64,000 bases of DNA from Vibrio mimicus CAIM 602 (GTDB lineage: Bacteria; Pseudomonadota; Gammaproteobacteria; Enterobacterales; Vibrionaceae). Of the stretch, positions 19,963 through 29,813 are shown in pieces (the first letter of the stretch is position 1; every line of letters starts with the position of its first letter). The notes below the pieces were generated by a model that saw nothing but the letters and a program-made list of their open reading frames with translations, was not told where the DNA came from and did not search any database. Location: contig NZ_AOMO01000023.1 of the NCBI RefSeq assembly GCF_000338875.1, forward strand, positions 33,937 through 97,936, written 5' to 3'. The translations under genes and the position numbers were made by a program.

Positions 19963-20592
19963 ATGAACAACAATCGAACCATTACTCTGGCTTGGACTGG
20001 CGCTTCCGGAGCGCCCTATGGGCTGCGTTTATTGCAATGCCTGCTGGCGGCGGATTATCAGGTGTATCTGCTGATCTCTTCGGCGGCGCGAGTGGTATTA
20101 GCGACAGAACATGGCTTGAAACTGCCCGCCAATCCCGAAGCGGCGCAAGCGGTTTTGGTTGAGCACTTGGGTTGTGCCAGTGATAAGTTGGTGGTGTGCG
20201 GCAAAGAGGATTGGTTTTCGCCTGTGGCGTCAGGTTCCGCTGCACCCAAGCAGATGGTGGTGTGTCCGTGTTCGGCAGGCAGTGTGGCGGCGATTGCGCA
20301 TGGCATGTCGGATAATTTGATTGAACGCGCCGCTGATGTGGTACTGAAAGAGCGTGGACAGTTGCTGTTGGTAGTGCGTGAAACGCCTTTCTCCACTTTG
20401 CATCTGGAAAACATGCTTAAGCTCTCGCAAATGGGTGTGACTATCATGCCTGCTGCGCCGGGCTTTTATCATCAGCCACAATCGATCGAAGATTTAGTCG
20501 ATTTTATGGTGGCGCGCATTCTCGATCACCTTGGAATTGAGCAAGCTCTCGTGCCGCGTTGGGGTTACGATCAACGCTCACGTGCAGAGTAA
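19963..20592 (+). CDS. ubiX: Flavin prenyltransferase UbiX
   Basis: Makes the prenylated FMN cofactor needed by the UbiD decarboxylase in ubiquinone synthesis. The N-terminal flavin-binding motif [13 protein letters not shown] and the conserved [16 protein letters not shown] and [12 protein letters not shown] segments are clear. The ATG at 19963 follows aaggtg; a GTG six bases earlier is less likely. The length of 209 aa is normal. Confidence 0.95.
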   Translation: MNNNRTITLAWTGASGAPYGLRLLQCLLAADYQVYLLISSAARVVLATEHGLKLPANPEAAQAVLVEHLGCASDKLVVCGKEDWFSPVASGSAAPKQMVVCPCSAGSVAAIAHGMSDNLIERAADVVLKERGQLLLVVRETPFSTLHLENMLKLSQMGVTIMPAAPGFYHQPQSIEDLVDFMVARILDHLGIEQALVPRWGYDQRSRAE

Positions 20593-20656
20593 GTCATCCC
20601 TCGGAGGCGTTTTCCCTCTACTGGCTAATTGAAAGATTTACCATTACAATCCAACC

Positions 20657-20779
20657 CACTCACGGGGGGCCACCCATTCATAAGAATGGCGCTGAGATCA
20701 AGCACTGCTTGGGACCCGCAATGACCGCGACTTTTGTGGTTAAACCTGAACCAGATAATGCTGGCGTAGGAATTGAGTT
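20657..20779 (+). promoter_or_regulatory. TPP riboswitch (THI element) upstream of thiBPQ
   Basis: Conserved THI pieces occur in order: cggggggcc at 20663, gcgctgagatca at 20690, gggaccc at 20711, aacctgaaccagataatgctggcgtagg at 20743-20770. The P1 helix closes with actca (20658-20662) and tgagt (20774-20778). TPP binding should repress expression of the downstream thiamine transporter. Confidence 0.95.
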
Positions 20780-20852
20780 AGGTTTGCAGAATGGAAAATG
20801 GACGATTCTCTGCCTCCCTCAAGCCTGTGCCGCTCATTAAGGAGAGCGAGCC

Positions 20853-21845
20853 TTGAAAATTCAACTGACTTCAGTTGCCTTAGCAACCTTATGTTTTGCT
20901 TCAGCGGCGTCTGCTGCGCAAACACTCACCGTTTATACCTACGACTCTTTTGCCGCCGACTGGGGGCCTGCACCTGCGATTGAAAAAGCGTTTGAAGCTC
21001 AATGCGGCTGTGATCTGCAGTTTGTCGCTTTGGATGACGGCGTGTCGATTCTTAATCGCCTGCGTTTAGAAGGCACTAACAGCAAAGCGGATGTGGTGCT
21101 GGGGCTGGATAACAACCTTATCGAAGAAGCCAAACAAACCGGATTATTGGCGACTCACAGTGTGGATACGAGCAAGGTGACACTACCAAACGGTTGGAGT
21201 GACAACACGTTTGTACCTTACGACTATGGCTATTTCGCTTTCGTCTATAACAAAGAGAAGCTGGCTAACCCGCCGACGAGCTTGAAAGAGCTGGTGGAAA
21301 AACGTGATGACCTGAAAGTGATCTACCAAGATCCGCGGACTTCAACGCCGGGACAAGGTTTACTGCTGTGGATGAAATCTGTCTATGGCGATCAAGCACC
21401 ACAGGCGTGGAAGCAACTCGCGAGCAAAACGGTCACCGTTACCAAAGGTTGGTCAGAAGCTTACTCTATGTTCCTTGGTGGTGAGGCGGATTTAGTGCTC
21501 TCTTACACCACTTCTCCGGCCTATCACCTGATTGCGGAAAATGATGCACGTTTTGCCACGGCCAATTTTAGCGAAGGGCATTACCTACAAGTGGAAGTCG
21601 CAGCCAAAGTCAAAAGCAGTAAGAATGGCGAATTGGCGGACAAGTTCCTGCAATTTATCCTTAGTAATGAGTTCCAAAGCGTGATCCCAACGGGTAACTG
21701 GATGTATCCAGTGACGGCGGTTGAACTGCCAAAAGGGTTTGATACTTTGGCGGTACCCACACAATCTCTTTCCTTCAGCGCACAGGAAGTGGCGCAAATG
21801 CGTAAGCCATGGATTCGTGAGTGGCAGCAAGCGCTGAGCTTTTAA
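20853..21845 (+). CDS. thiB: Thiamine/TPP periplasmic binding protein
   Basis: Solute-binding component of the ThiBPQ ABC importer. A signal peptide (MKIQLTSVALATLCFASAASA) precedes LTVYTYDSFAADWGP, the typical ThiB opening. The 330-aa length is normal. The start is a TTG at 20853 behind a strong aaggagagcg site and downstream of the TPP riboswitch. The thiP gene begins nine bases after the stop. Confidence 0.95.
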   Translation: MKIQLTSVALATLCFASAASAAQTLTVYTYDSFAADWGPAPAIEKAFEAQCGCDLQFVALDDGVSILNRLRLEGTNSKADVVLGLDNNLIEEAKQTGLLATHSVDTSKVTLPNGWSDNTFVPYDYGYFAFVYNKEKLANPPTSLKELVEKRDDLKVIYQDPRTSTPGQGLLLWMKSVYGDQAPQAWKQLASKTVTVTKGWSEAYSMFLGGEADLVLSYTTSPAYHLIAENDARFATANFSEGHYLQVEVAAKVKSSKNGELADKFLQFILSNEFQSVIPTGNWMYPVTAVELPKGFDTLAVPTQSLSFSAQEVAQMRKPWIREWQQALSF

Positions 21846-21854
21846 GGTTAAGCG

Positions 21855-23451
21855 TTGAATCGAGTTCCTCAATTGGGTTTTTGGGTCGCGGCAGGTGTCG
21901 CGGCCTTTGTCCTCGCTGCATTAGTGGCGCTGCTCTGGCAAGCACCGCCTCTTAATCTTAATCTGATCTGGCAAGATGCTTATTATCGGCATGTTACTCA
22001 GTTCAGCTTTTATCAAGCCTTCTGGTCAACCGTGCTCAGTGTGGGGTTGGCAATTCCGGTTGCCCATGCGCTCAGTCAGCGCCGTTTTCCCGGCCATGGG
22101 TTGCTGCTGAAACTGTTCGCTATGACACTGGTCTTGCCTGTGCTGGTGGCAGTTTTTGGCTTGATTGCTATCTACGGTAACAGCGGTTGGTTGGCCAAAA
22201 TACTCCAAAGTTTTGGCTTGTCCCTACCGTTTTCAATTTATGGTTTAAACGGTATTTTGCTCGCCCATGTGCTGTTTAACTTGCCTTATGCCAGCCGCTT
22301 GTTGCTGCAAAGTCTAGAAGCGATTCCCAATGAGCAGCACAAGTTGTGCGCCCATCTCGGGATGAGCCGCTGGCAGAAGTTTAAATGGGTGGAGTGGCCG
22401 CGTCTGCGCCAGCAACTTCCTCATGTTGCAGGCTTGGTGTTCATGCTCTGCTTTACCAGTTTCGCTACCGTAATGGCGCTCGGTGGTGGGCCAAAATCAA
22501 CCACAATTGAGCTGGCTATCTACCAAGCGATCAAATTCGATTTCGATCTGCAAATTGGCGCGTTGTTGGCAATTTGGCAGATGTTGCTGTGTACCTTACT
22601 GACTTTTACGTTGCATCGTTTTTCTCATTCCAGGCCAATGAACAGTGCTGCGAGTGATGTTCCAACTCCTTGGATGCGTGATTCATGGCTTGCCAAGTTG
22701 TGGGATAGCAGTTGGATTATTGCGGTGTGTGCGTTGGTCTTGCCGCCATTATTGATGGTGATACTGGCTGGGTTGAACTCAAAACTAGGCAAGGTACTAA
22801 GTAGTGGTGATTTTTGGTCGGCAGTGAGTCATTCTTTGCAAGTGGCGACCTTAGCCAGCAGCTTGGCACTGGTCAGCGGGGTAGCTATGTTACTGACCAG
22901 CCGAGCACTACGTTTGAAAGCGGCAAATCGACGAGCCAATGGTGTGGAGTGGATCGCGACTTTAATTCTGGTGACGCCAGGATTAGTGGTGAGTACCGGG
23001 CTCTTTTTACTGCTGCGCAATATCACTGATGTGTTTAGTTTTGCTTACTGGATCGTGGTGGCGGTGAATGCATTAATGGCGCTACCTTATGTGGTGAAAA
23101 CTTTGAGCCAGCCGATGTGGCATTTGGCACAGCAGTATGAATTGCTGTGTGCAAGTTTGGGGATGTCAGGTTGGCGTAGGTTTCGATTGGTGGAGTGGCG
23201 AGCGCTGCGTAAGCCGATCTCTCATGCATTTGCGATTGGTTTTCTGCTCTCGGATGGGGGATTTAAGTGCGATTGCCCTGTTTGGTAGCCAAGATTTTCG
23301 TACTCTGCCGCTGTATCTCTATCAACTGCTGGGTAGTTACCAGATGGATACCGCCGCCGTGGTTGCGTTAGCCATGTTGATCATGAGTGTGGGTTGGTTT
23401 TATGTGATTGAGCGGCTGTTTACCCAACGCCTGTTTGCCCAACACCGATGA
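21855..23451 (+). CDS. thiP: Thiamine ABC transporter permease, frameshifted
   Basis: Inner-membrane permease with two homologous halves, each with a binding-protein-dependent transport domain (EAA-type motifs near SLEAIPNEQHKLCAHLGM and YELLCASLGMSGWRRF). The frame runs from a TTG at 21855 to a premature stop at 23288. One extra G at about 23252-23253 (tcGGatg where tcGatg is expected) shifts the frame; removing it restores FLLSMGDLSAIALFGSQDF and a stop at 23449-23451, giving about 531 aa, the family length. The stop overlaps the upstream in-frame ATG of thiQ. Probable sequencing error. Confidence 0.88.
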
Positions 23452-23459
23452 GGAAAGGC

Positions 23460-24182
23460 ATGTTAACTCTAGAAAAAGTACGTTATGAGTATGAGCACGA
23501 ATGGTTTGAGTTTGATCTGACGGTGGCCGACGGCGCGATTGTGGCACTGATGGGCCCCAGTGGTGCAGGCAAATCTACTTTGCTTAGTCTGGTCGCGGGT
23601 TTTATTGAACCGGTGAGTGGCAGCATCAAAGTGAATGACCAATCGGTGTTAGGTTTAGCGCCTTATCAACGTCCGTTTTCGATGCTCTTTCAAGAGCACA
23701 ACTTATTTGCCCATCTTTCGGTGCGCGAAAACATTGGTTTAGGCTTACATCCAGGCCTCAAATTGAATGCTGAGCAGAAACAACTGGTGATTCAAGCCGC
23801 GCAGCAAGTAGGTATCGCCGACTATCTGGATCGTTTGCCTGAGCAGCTCTCTGGTGGGCAACGCCAGCGTGTTGCGCTCGCCCGCTGTTTTGTACAACCT
23901 AATCCAATTTGGTTACTCGATGAACCCTTTTCCGCACTCGATCCTTTGCTACGTGAAGAAATGCTCGCTTTGGTGAAACAGTTAGCCAGTGAGCGGAATC
24001 GTACAGTGGTGATGGTGACGCATCATTTAACCGATGCGCGAGCGATAGCCAGTCAAGTCGCTTTTCTTAGCCAAGGCAAAGTGCAAGTGGTGAGTGATTG
24101 CCAGGCGGTGACTGCGCAGCATCCTCATCCTGAACTGGCTCAGTTTGTGGCAGCGGCGCTTAATGAGCCGAACTCATTTTGA
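23460..24182 (+). CDS. thiQ: Thiamine ABC transporter ATP-binding protein
   Basis: ATPase of ThiBPQ with Walker A GPSGAGKST, signature LSGGQRQRVALARC, Walker B WLLDEPFSALDP and the His switch TMVTHH-like segment. I place the start at the ATG at 23460 after gaggaaaggc; an in-frame ATG at 23448 overlaps the thiP stop. About 240 aa. Last gene of the riboswitch operon. Confidence 0.94.
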   Translation: MLTLEKVRYEYEHEWFEFDLTVADGAIVALMGPSGAGKSTLLSLVAGFIEPVSGSIKVNDQSVLGLAPYQRPFSMLFQEHNLFAHLSVRENIGLGLHPGLKLNAEQKQLVIQAAQQVGIADYLDRLPEQLSGGQRQRVALARCFVQPNPIWLLDEPFSALDPLLREEMLALVKQLASERNRTVVMVTHHLTDARAIASQVAFLSQGKVQVVSDCQAVTAQHPHPELAQFVAAALNEPNSF

Positions 24183-24190
24183 AGTAAAAG

Positions 24191-24219
24191 AAAAAGGTTA
24201 GCTTGCGCTAACCTTTTTT
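24191..24219. terminator. Terminator after thiQ, shared with convergent darP
   Basis: Stem ggttagc/gctaacc with loop ttgc, flanked by an A run and a T run of six. Confidence 0.9.
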
Positions 24220-24263
24220 GAGGATCTCTCTGAGTGGATCTGGATGGCGTGATGCCTCGCGTT

Positions 24264-24845
24264 TTATTCCGCTTGATCCAGATCGTCTTCACTCTCTTCT
24301 TCGATCTCTTGTTTTGCCAACATCGCTTCTTTCAGCAGTTGGAAGATCTCGCGTGAAGATTTTGGCGGCTTATTACCCGCTTTCTCTTTGGTGGCTTGAC
24401 GCGCTAACAGACGCAGACGTTGACGATCCGCTTCTGGGTACAGTTCCATCGCGACTTCAATGGCGCTATCACCTTCAGCAACGATACGATCACGCAGTTG
24501 CTCCAGTTTGTGCAGCAAGGCAGTGGTTTGCGAATGTTTGTTACGCAACTTATCCAACGCCGTTTGTAGTGGCTCAGGATCAATATGGCGCATCAGTTTG
24601 CCAATGTATTGCAGCTGGCGGCGACGAGCTTCATTTTTGAAACGCTGCGCATCTTTAATTGCCTCCGCCAAATCTTCTGGCAGTGGGAATTTGGCTAACG
24701 CGGAAGGTTTTAATTCAACCAGTTCTTCGCCGAGCTTTTGCAGAGCCAGCATGTCATTTTTCATTTCGGTTCTACTGACCCAAATGATCTCTTCTTCCTC
24801 TTCCCAAGGGGCTTTTTGGTTTTTACGTGCCATCTTCTTCATCAT
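24264..24845 (-). CDS. darP: Ribosome biogenesis factor DarP (YjgA)
   Basis: DUF615 protein that helps late assembly of the 50S ribosomal subunit. Highly charged, helical, 193 aa from the first ATG. The opening [24 protein letters not shown] and the [14 protein letters not shown] segment are characteristic. Several ATGs are clustered (24845, 24842, 24833), so the exact start is open. It is divergent from pmbA, as in E. coli (yjgA-pmbA). Confidence 0.92.
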   Translation of the reverse strand: MMKKMARKNQKAPWEEEEEIIWVSRTEMKNDMLALQKLGEELVELKPSALAKFPLPEDLAEAIKDAQRFKNEARRRQLQYIGKLMRHIDPEPLQTALDKLRNKHSQTTALLHKLEQLRDRIVAEGDSAIEVAMELYPEADRQRLRLLARQATKEKAGNKPPKSSREIFQLLKEAMLAKQEIEEESEDDLDQAE

Positions 24846-24943
24846 GATGAGTTACTTATGTCGGCTATTTTAGCAAGAATCGTGGGGAGAAAGCGAAATT
24901 CTTGTTATCCTAATAACATCAATAACCAATGGTTGAATGAAAT

Positions 24944-26286
24944 ATGGATGTAAAAGAGCGAGTTGCGCTGCAGCGTCAAGAGCTGGAAGCCGCGGTTGCT
25001 AAGGCATTAGAGATGGCAGCGGCGAGTTCTGATGCTGCTGAAGTTGCAATCACCAAGAGCACTGGGTTAAGTGTCTCGACCCGCATGTGCGAAGTAGAGA
25101 ATGTCGAATTTAACAGTGATGGTGCATTGGGCATTACCGTTTATCGCGGTCAGCGTAAGGGTAGCGCTTCAACGTCGGACTTGAGTGAAAAAGCGATCCA
25201 ACAAACCGTGTTGGCTGCGCTGGATATTGCTCAGTACACCTCTGAAGATCCTTATGCCGGCCCTGCGCCGAAAGAGTTGATGGTGCAGGAGATTCCTGAC
25301 CTTGACCTATTCCATCCTGATGAACCCAACCCAGATGTGGCGGCGCAAATTGCCATTGCGGCAGAACGCGCGGCGTTAGGTTACAGTAAGAAAATTAAAC
25401 AAAGCGATGGCGGTAGCTACGATAGCCACTACGGCGTCCGTGTTTACGGTAACAGCATGGTTTACTGGCCAGTTATGCATCAAGTCGCCACAGCATTAGC
25501 TGTAGTGTGATTGGCGAAGGTCGCAACGGTGAAATGGAGCGTGATTACAGCTATACCGTTGCGCGTCATCGTGACGATTTATGGACGCCAGAAAGCGTTG
25601 GCCTGCAAGCAGCGGAAAATACCGTGAGCCGTTTGGATCCACAAAAATTGAAGACCGGTCAGTTTCCAGTCATGTTTGCTGCGGATGTCGCGACTGGCTT
25701 AATCGGTCATCTGGTGATGGCGATCAGCGGTGGCAACTTATATCGCAAATCGAGTTTCTTACTCGACCATCTCGGAAAAACCATTCTGCCTACATGGTTC
25801 AATATCAGTGAGCGCCCGCATGTGATGCGTGGTCTGGCTTCAAGCCCGTTTGATAGTGAAGGGGTACGCACACAAGATCTTGAGATCATCACCGATGGTG
25901 TACTAGCGACTTACTTACTGACCAGTTACGCGGCGCGCAAAATGAACATGACACCAACCGGTCATGCGGGTGGCATCCATAACTGGTATGTGAAATCGAC
26001 TGGTCAAAACTACCAACAGATGCTCAAAGAGCTGGGTACTGGCTTGCTGGTGACCGAAGTGATGGGACAAGGGGTGAATGTGGTGACGGGTGATTACTCA
26101 CGCGGCGCAGCCGGTTTCTGGGTGGAAAACGGTGAAATCAAATACCCAGTTTCTGAAATCACCATTGCTGGAAACCTCAAGCAGATGTTGCAGCAGATTG
26201 TGGCGGTGGGTAGTGATATCGAAACGCGCTCACAGATCCAAACGGGTTCTATTTTGATTGAATCAATGAAAGTGGCTGGCGAGTAA
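24944..26286 (+). CDS. pmbA: Metalloprotease PmbA/TldE, frameshifted
   Basis: Partner of TldD in the TldD/E protease that matures modified peptides and degrades antitoxin CcdA in E. coli. The ORF starting at 24944 stops at 25510. One missing C at about 25456 (agCatgg where agCCatgg is expected) shifts the frame; restoring it gives [24 protein letters not shown] and joins the second part through to 26286, 447 aa in total, the normal length. A GTG at 25507 is not a true start. Likely a sequencing error. Confidence 0.88.
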
Positions 26287-26303
26287 GCCACTTTCATTCA
26301 ATG

Positions 26304-26333
26304 AAAAAAGCCGACGGAAGGTCGGCTTTTTTA
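26304..26333 (+). terminator. Terminator after pmbA, also facing mgtE
   Basis: Stem gccgac/gtcggc with loop ggaag, preceded by a run of As and followed by seven Ts. Confidence 0.9.
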
Positions 26334-26359
26334 TGGATTAAAGATTTGGAAATCGGAAA

Positions 26360-27721
26360 CTAACTGGCGAGCAGCAAAGTCGCTAGACCGAGAAAGACTG
26401 ATAATCCAATCACATCCGTAACAGTGGTCAGTGCCATGCCTCCAGCTAGAGCGGGATCGATATTCATCTTTTTCAGCAGAATAGGGATGGTTACCCCGGC
26501 AATGCCGGCCACGATCAAGTTCGTCATCATCGCTGCGGAAATGATCCCGCCGAGCATCCATTCGCCTTTCCAGACCACGACGATCGCACCGATGATCAAT
26601 GCCCACATAATACCGTTGAGTAGACCGATGGCGGCTTCTTTCATCAGCAATTCGCGCTTGTTACTGTCACCGATATGGCCCAGTGCCAGCCCACGAATAA
26701 CCAGAGCAACGGTTTGGTTACCGGCCACACCGCCCATAGAAGGCACGATAGTCATCAGTACTGCAACGGCGGCCATTTGCTCAAGTGTGGCTTCAAACAT
26801 GTTAGAAACCGAAGCCGCAGCAAGGGCGGCCAGTACGTTGGCACCGAGCCAAATACTGCGTTTACGGGCAGATTTCACCACGGGGGCGAAGGTATCTTCA
26901 TCATCATCCATACCCGCCATACTCATCATTGAGTGTTCGGCGTCTTCACGGATGATATCAACCACGTCATCGATGGTGATCCGGCCAACCAGATGCTGAT
27001 TTTCATCCACCACAGGTGCAGAAACCCAGTTACGACGCTCGAACAGATTGGCGATGTCGGAGTCTTTCATATCGACTTTGATTGCTTCATCCGCATCTTC
27101 CATCACTTCACTGACGGGGACGTCAGGTTGGGTGGTGAGCAAGGTGACAAGGGAAAGATGGCCAATCAGTTTACTTTCATCATCAATCACATACAGCGCA
27201 TCGGTGGCTTCGGGGAGTTCCCCTTTCATACGCAGATAACGCAGTACCACATCGACATCCACATCCGCACGGATGGTGATCACGTCGGTGTTCATCAGAC
27301 CGCCAGCGGTATCTTCCGGATAGGAAAGCGCGGTTTCTACCCGCATTCGATCCGCGGCATCCATCTGTGCCAGAACTTCGCGCGAAACATCATCGGGCAA
27401 GCTACGTAAAACGTAGGCGACGTCGTCGATGTCCATGCCTTCGGTCGCTTCGGCGAGTTTCTCTGGTGCCATTTTCGACACCAGTGCGTCCTTAACGTCT
27501 TCGTTCAGTTCGTCAAGGATTTCACCGTAATCTTCTGGGTCCGTCAGTTGCCACAGTACTTCACGAGCTTTACGTGGTGAGGCTTCCAGCAGATGAGCAA
27601 TATCTTCTGGCTCCATGTCCTGCAATTGGCGACGAACATGAACAAAGCGGCCGTTATCTAAGGCTTCGGTGATTTCTTGGAGGGTGAGGTGAGCTTGGTC
27701 AAATTCGATCTGCTCGGCCAT
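26360..27721 (-). CDS. mgtE: Magnesium transporter MgtE
   Basis: Homodimeric Mg2+ channel of 453 aa. Cytosolic N domain (about residues 1-130, with MAPEKLAEATEGMD), two CBS domains (about 135-265, Mg2+ sensing), then five C-terminal membrane helices with the ion-pore motif SMGGVAGNQT and GGMALTTVTDVIG. It lies downstream of the ptsO group, 171 bp away, with its own leader. Confidence 0.95.
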   Translation of the reverse strand: MAEQIEFDQAHLTLQEITEALDNGRFVHVRRQLQDMEPEDIAHLLEASPRKAREVLWQLTDPEDYGEILDELNEDVKDALVSKMAPEKLAEATEGMDIDDVAYVLRSLPDDVSREVLAQMDAADRMRVETALSYPEDTAGGLMNTDVITIRADVDVDVVLRYLRMKGELPEATDALYVIDDESKLIGHLSLVTLLTTQPDVPVSEVMEDADEAIKVDMKDSDIANLFERRNWVSAPVVDENQHLVGRITIDDVVDIIREDAEHSMMSMAGMDDDEDTFAPVVKSARKRSIWLGANVLAALAAASVSNMFEATLEQMAAVAVLMTIVPSMGGVAGNQTVALVIRGLALGHIGDSNKRELLMKEAAIGLLNGIMWALIIGAIVVVWKGEWMLGGIISAAMMTNLIVAGIAGVTIPILLKKMNIDPALAGGMALTTVTDVIGLSVFLGLATLLLAS

Positions 27722-27892
27722 GGCTTCCCCCTAGGTTGGAATTGGAATAATGGTCAGCATGGTAACTTAATTTACCCGCTTATTTAATAAGATCTTATTA
27801 AGGAAGAAGGATTTCTTTTCTCTTCTTAGTACTTGATGTGGCAAGCGTGTTTGCTGCGCTTCAAGTTATAGGGGAATAGTACGCAGGGAGGC

Positions 27893-28171
27893 TTAATCGT
27901 CTTCATCAAACTTCTGTTCGATAAGCTGACAAACTGCCTGTAGCGCTTGTTCAGCTTGAGTACCTTCCGCGGAGATTACCACGTTTTGTCCTTGCGCCGA
28001 TTCAAGCATGAGTAGGCCCATGACACTGTCTGCTGTCGCTTCACGACCATCTTGGCTTTGTACGGTAAGAACGGCATCAAATGACTGAGCCAGTTGTACC
28101 AGTTTGACTGCTGCGCGAGCATGCAGACCAAGGCGGTTTTGGATGAGGACGGTTTGGCTCAATTGCGGCAT
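27893..28171 (-). CDS. ptsO: Phosphocarrier protein NPr of the nitrogen PTS
   Basis: HPr-like phosphocarrier of 92 aa with the phosphorylation site His17 in [10 protein letters not shown] and the regulatory Ser in [11 protein letters not shown]. It relays phosphate from EI-Ntr to PtsN. It is the last gene of the rpoN-hpf-ptsN-rapZ-ptsO series, eight bases after rapZ. Confidence 0.94.
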   Translation of the reverse strand: MPQLSQTVLIQNRLGLHARAAVKLVQLAQSFDAVLTVQSQDGREATADSVMGLLMLESAQGQNVVISAEGTQAEQALQAVCQLIEQKFDEDD

Positions 28172-28179
28172 GGTGACTC

Positions 28180-29040
28180 CTAGGATTGATGTTTTTCCAA
28201 TGAAGTATGGCGGATCTGAACCTGATGACCAAGTTGGGCAAAATATTCGCCGATCTGCTGAGTGAGATAGACCGAGCGATGCTTACCGCCAGTACAGCCA
28301 ATCGCAATGGTGAGATAGCTGCGATTGTTTTTCTCCAGCATGGGCAGCCAATATTCAAAGAATTTTTGGATCTGCTGTTTGAGTTCCATCACTTCACTAT
28401 GGCCTTCCAAGAAGGATTTGATCGGAGCATCAAGCCCAGTCAGTGGGCGTAAATCAGGTTCCCAATGTGGATTTGGCAAAAAGCGCACATCAAACACATA
28501 GTCGGCATCACTCGGCAAGCCATACTTGAAGCCAAACGACTGGAACACCATCACCAAATCTTTGCGCTCACGGCCTTCAATGCGCATACGCACCGTTTCA
28601 CTTAACTCATGCAGAGATTGGTTACTGCTGTCGAGTAAAAGATCGGCTTGCTCTTTGAGTGGGCCAAGCAGTTGCTTTTCTAACTCAATGGCTTGCGCAA
28701 GAGAGGGTTTGTTTTGACTCAGAGAGAGGGGATGAATGCGCCGTGTTTCGCTGTAGCGTTTGAGCAGGGTTTCTTTGCTGGCGTCAAGGAACAGCATGCT
28801 CACATCATTGTTCTGTTTGAGCTGATCGAGCACATCCTGTACTAAGCCCGGTTCTTTGGGCAAATTACGGATGTCGATACTGACGGCCACATTTTGCTGA
28901 CTACCTTGTACCGACTGGATAAACGCCGGCAGCAGACTGACCGGTAGGTTATCAACACAGTAGTAACCCAGGTCTTCAAGTACCCGAAGAGCAACACTCT
29001 TTCCGGCTCCCGACTGTCCGCTGACCACGATCAAACGCAT
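28180..29040 (-). CDS. rapZ: RNase adapter protein RapZ
   Basis: A 286-aa ATP/GTP-binding protein that in E. coli directs RNase E to the sRNA GlmZ and so tunes amino-sugar synthesis. Walker A GQSGAGKS at residues 8-15; the C-terminal domain has the [16 protein letters not shown] segment. Between ptsN and ptsO, the classic neighbourhood. Whether the GlmY/GlmZ pathway exists in this organism cannot be seen here. Confidence 0.95.
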   Translation of the reverse strand: MRLIVVSGQSGAGKSVALRVLEDLGYYCVDNLPVSLLPAFIQSVQGSQQNVAVSIDIRNLPKEPGLVQDVLDQLKQNNDVSMLFLDASKETLLKRYSETRRIHPLSLSQNKPSLAQAIELEKQLLGPLKEQADLLLDSSNQSLHELSETVRMRIEGRERKDLVMVFQSFGFKYGLPSDADYVFDVRFLPNPHWEPDLRPLTGLDAPIKSFLEGHSEVMELKQQIQKFFEYWLPMLEKNNRSYLTIAIGCTGGKHRSVYLTQQIGEYFAQLGHQVQIRHTSLEKHQS

Positions 29041-29052
29041 TGTGTTTGCCTG

Positions 29053-29499
29053 CTATTGGTTAACCATGATGTTGTACAGCTCTTGGTCACTTTCTGCGTG
29101 GCGAAGCTGCTTGAGGATCTGCTTATCGTTGAGGCGTTCTGCCATACAAGCGAGGGTTTTCAAATGTTCTTTGCACTGATCTTCAGGAACCAGCAGTGCA
29201 AACAGCAGATCGACAGGACGATTGTCAATCGCATCAAATTCAATTGGCTCTTCACATTGCAGCAAAACCGCCACCGCTTTTTCGCTGTCGGACATGCGTG
29301 CATGAGGGATTGCAATCCCGTTGCCAATACCTGTACTGCCCATTTTTTCGCGGCTTAGCATGCACTCGAACAGTTCGGTGGCATTCTGGCCAGTGTGAAG
29401 GGCAGCGATTTCGCTGATGATTTCTAGTGCTCGTTTCTTACTAGAACATTGGACTGCACTTTTGGTGCAGTCCAATGAAAGTACTTCGCTCAATTGCAT
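29053..29499 (-). CDS. ptsN: PTS IIA-like nitrogen-regulatory protein PtsN
   Basis: EIIA-Ntr of 148 aa with the phospho-acceptor His66 in GNGIAIPHARM. It signals nitrogen and potassium status in response to NPr phosphorylation. It starts two bases after hpf ends, pointing to tight coupling. Confidence 0.95.
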   Translation of the reverse strand: MQLSEVLSLDCTKSAVQCSSKKRALEIISEIAALHTGQNATELFECMLSREKMGSTGIGNGIAIPHARMSDSEKAVAVLLQCEEPIEFDAIDNRPVDLLFALLVPEDQCKEHLKTLACMAERLNDKQILKQLRHAESDQELYNIMVNQ

Positions 29500-29501
29500 G
29501 A

Positions 29502-29789
29502 TTAATGACTACTTAGCTTTTCTTTATGCTTGTTCAATTGTCGAACCAATTTATCCACCAAAGTATCGATGGCGGCATACATGTTTTCATCGTCCGCATG
29601 GGCGTGAATTTCAGCTTGGTTTACGTGGAGCGTAGCTTCGGCGATCTGGCGCAGTTTTTCAACACGTAAAATGACCTGAACGTGATTAATGTGGTCGAAA
29701 AAACGCTCAAGTTTGTCAAATTTGGAGTGAACATAGTCTTGCATTGAATCGGTAAGATCAATGTGGTGGCCTTGAATATTGATTTGCAT
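29502..29789 (-). CDS. hpf: Ribosome hibernation promoting factor, short form
   Basis: A 95-aa protein of the HPF/YfiA family that binds the small ribosomal subunit and promotes 100S dimers when growth stops. It starts MQINIQGHHIDLTDSMQDYV and lacks the C-terminal dimerisation domain of long HPF. The ATG follows agaaggaaag. Placed between rpoN and ptsN as in E. coli. Confidence 0.94.
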   Translation of the reverse strand: MQINIQGHHIDLTDSMQDYVHSKFDKLERFFDHINHVQVILRVEKLRQIAEATLHVNQAEIHAHADDENMYAAIDTLVDKLVRQLNKHKEKLSSH

Positions 29790-29813
29790 AGACTTTCCTT
29801 CTCTAGTTTAGGC

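Noticed and set aside
25507..26286. Separate 259-residue protease gene starting with GTG
   Set aside because: It is the C-terminal part of pmbA after a one-base loss; the GTG is an ordinary internal Val codon.
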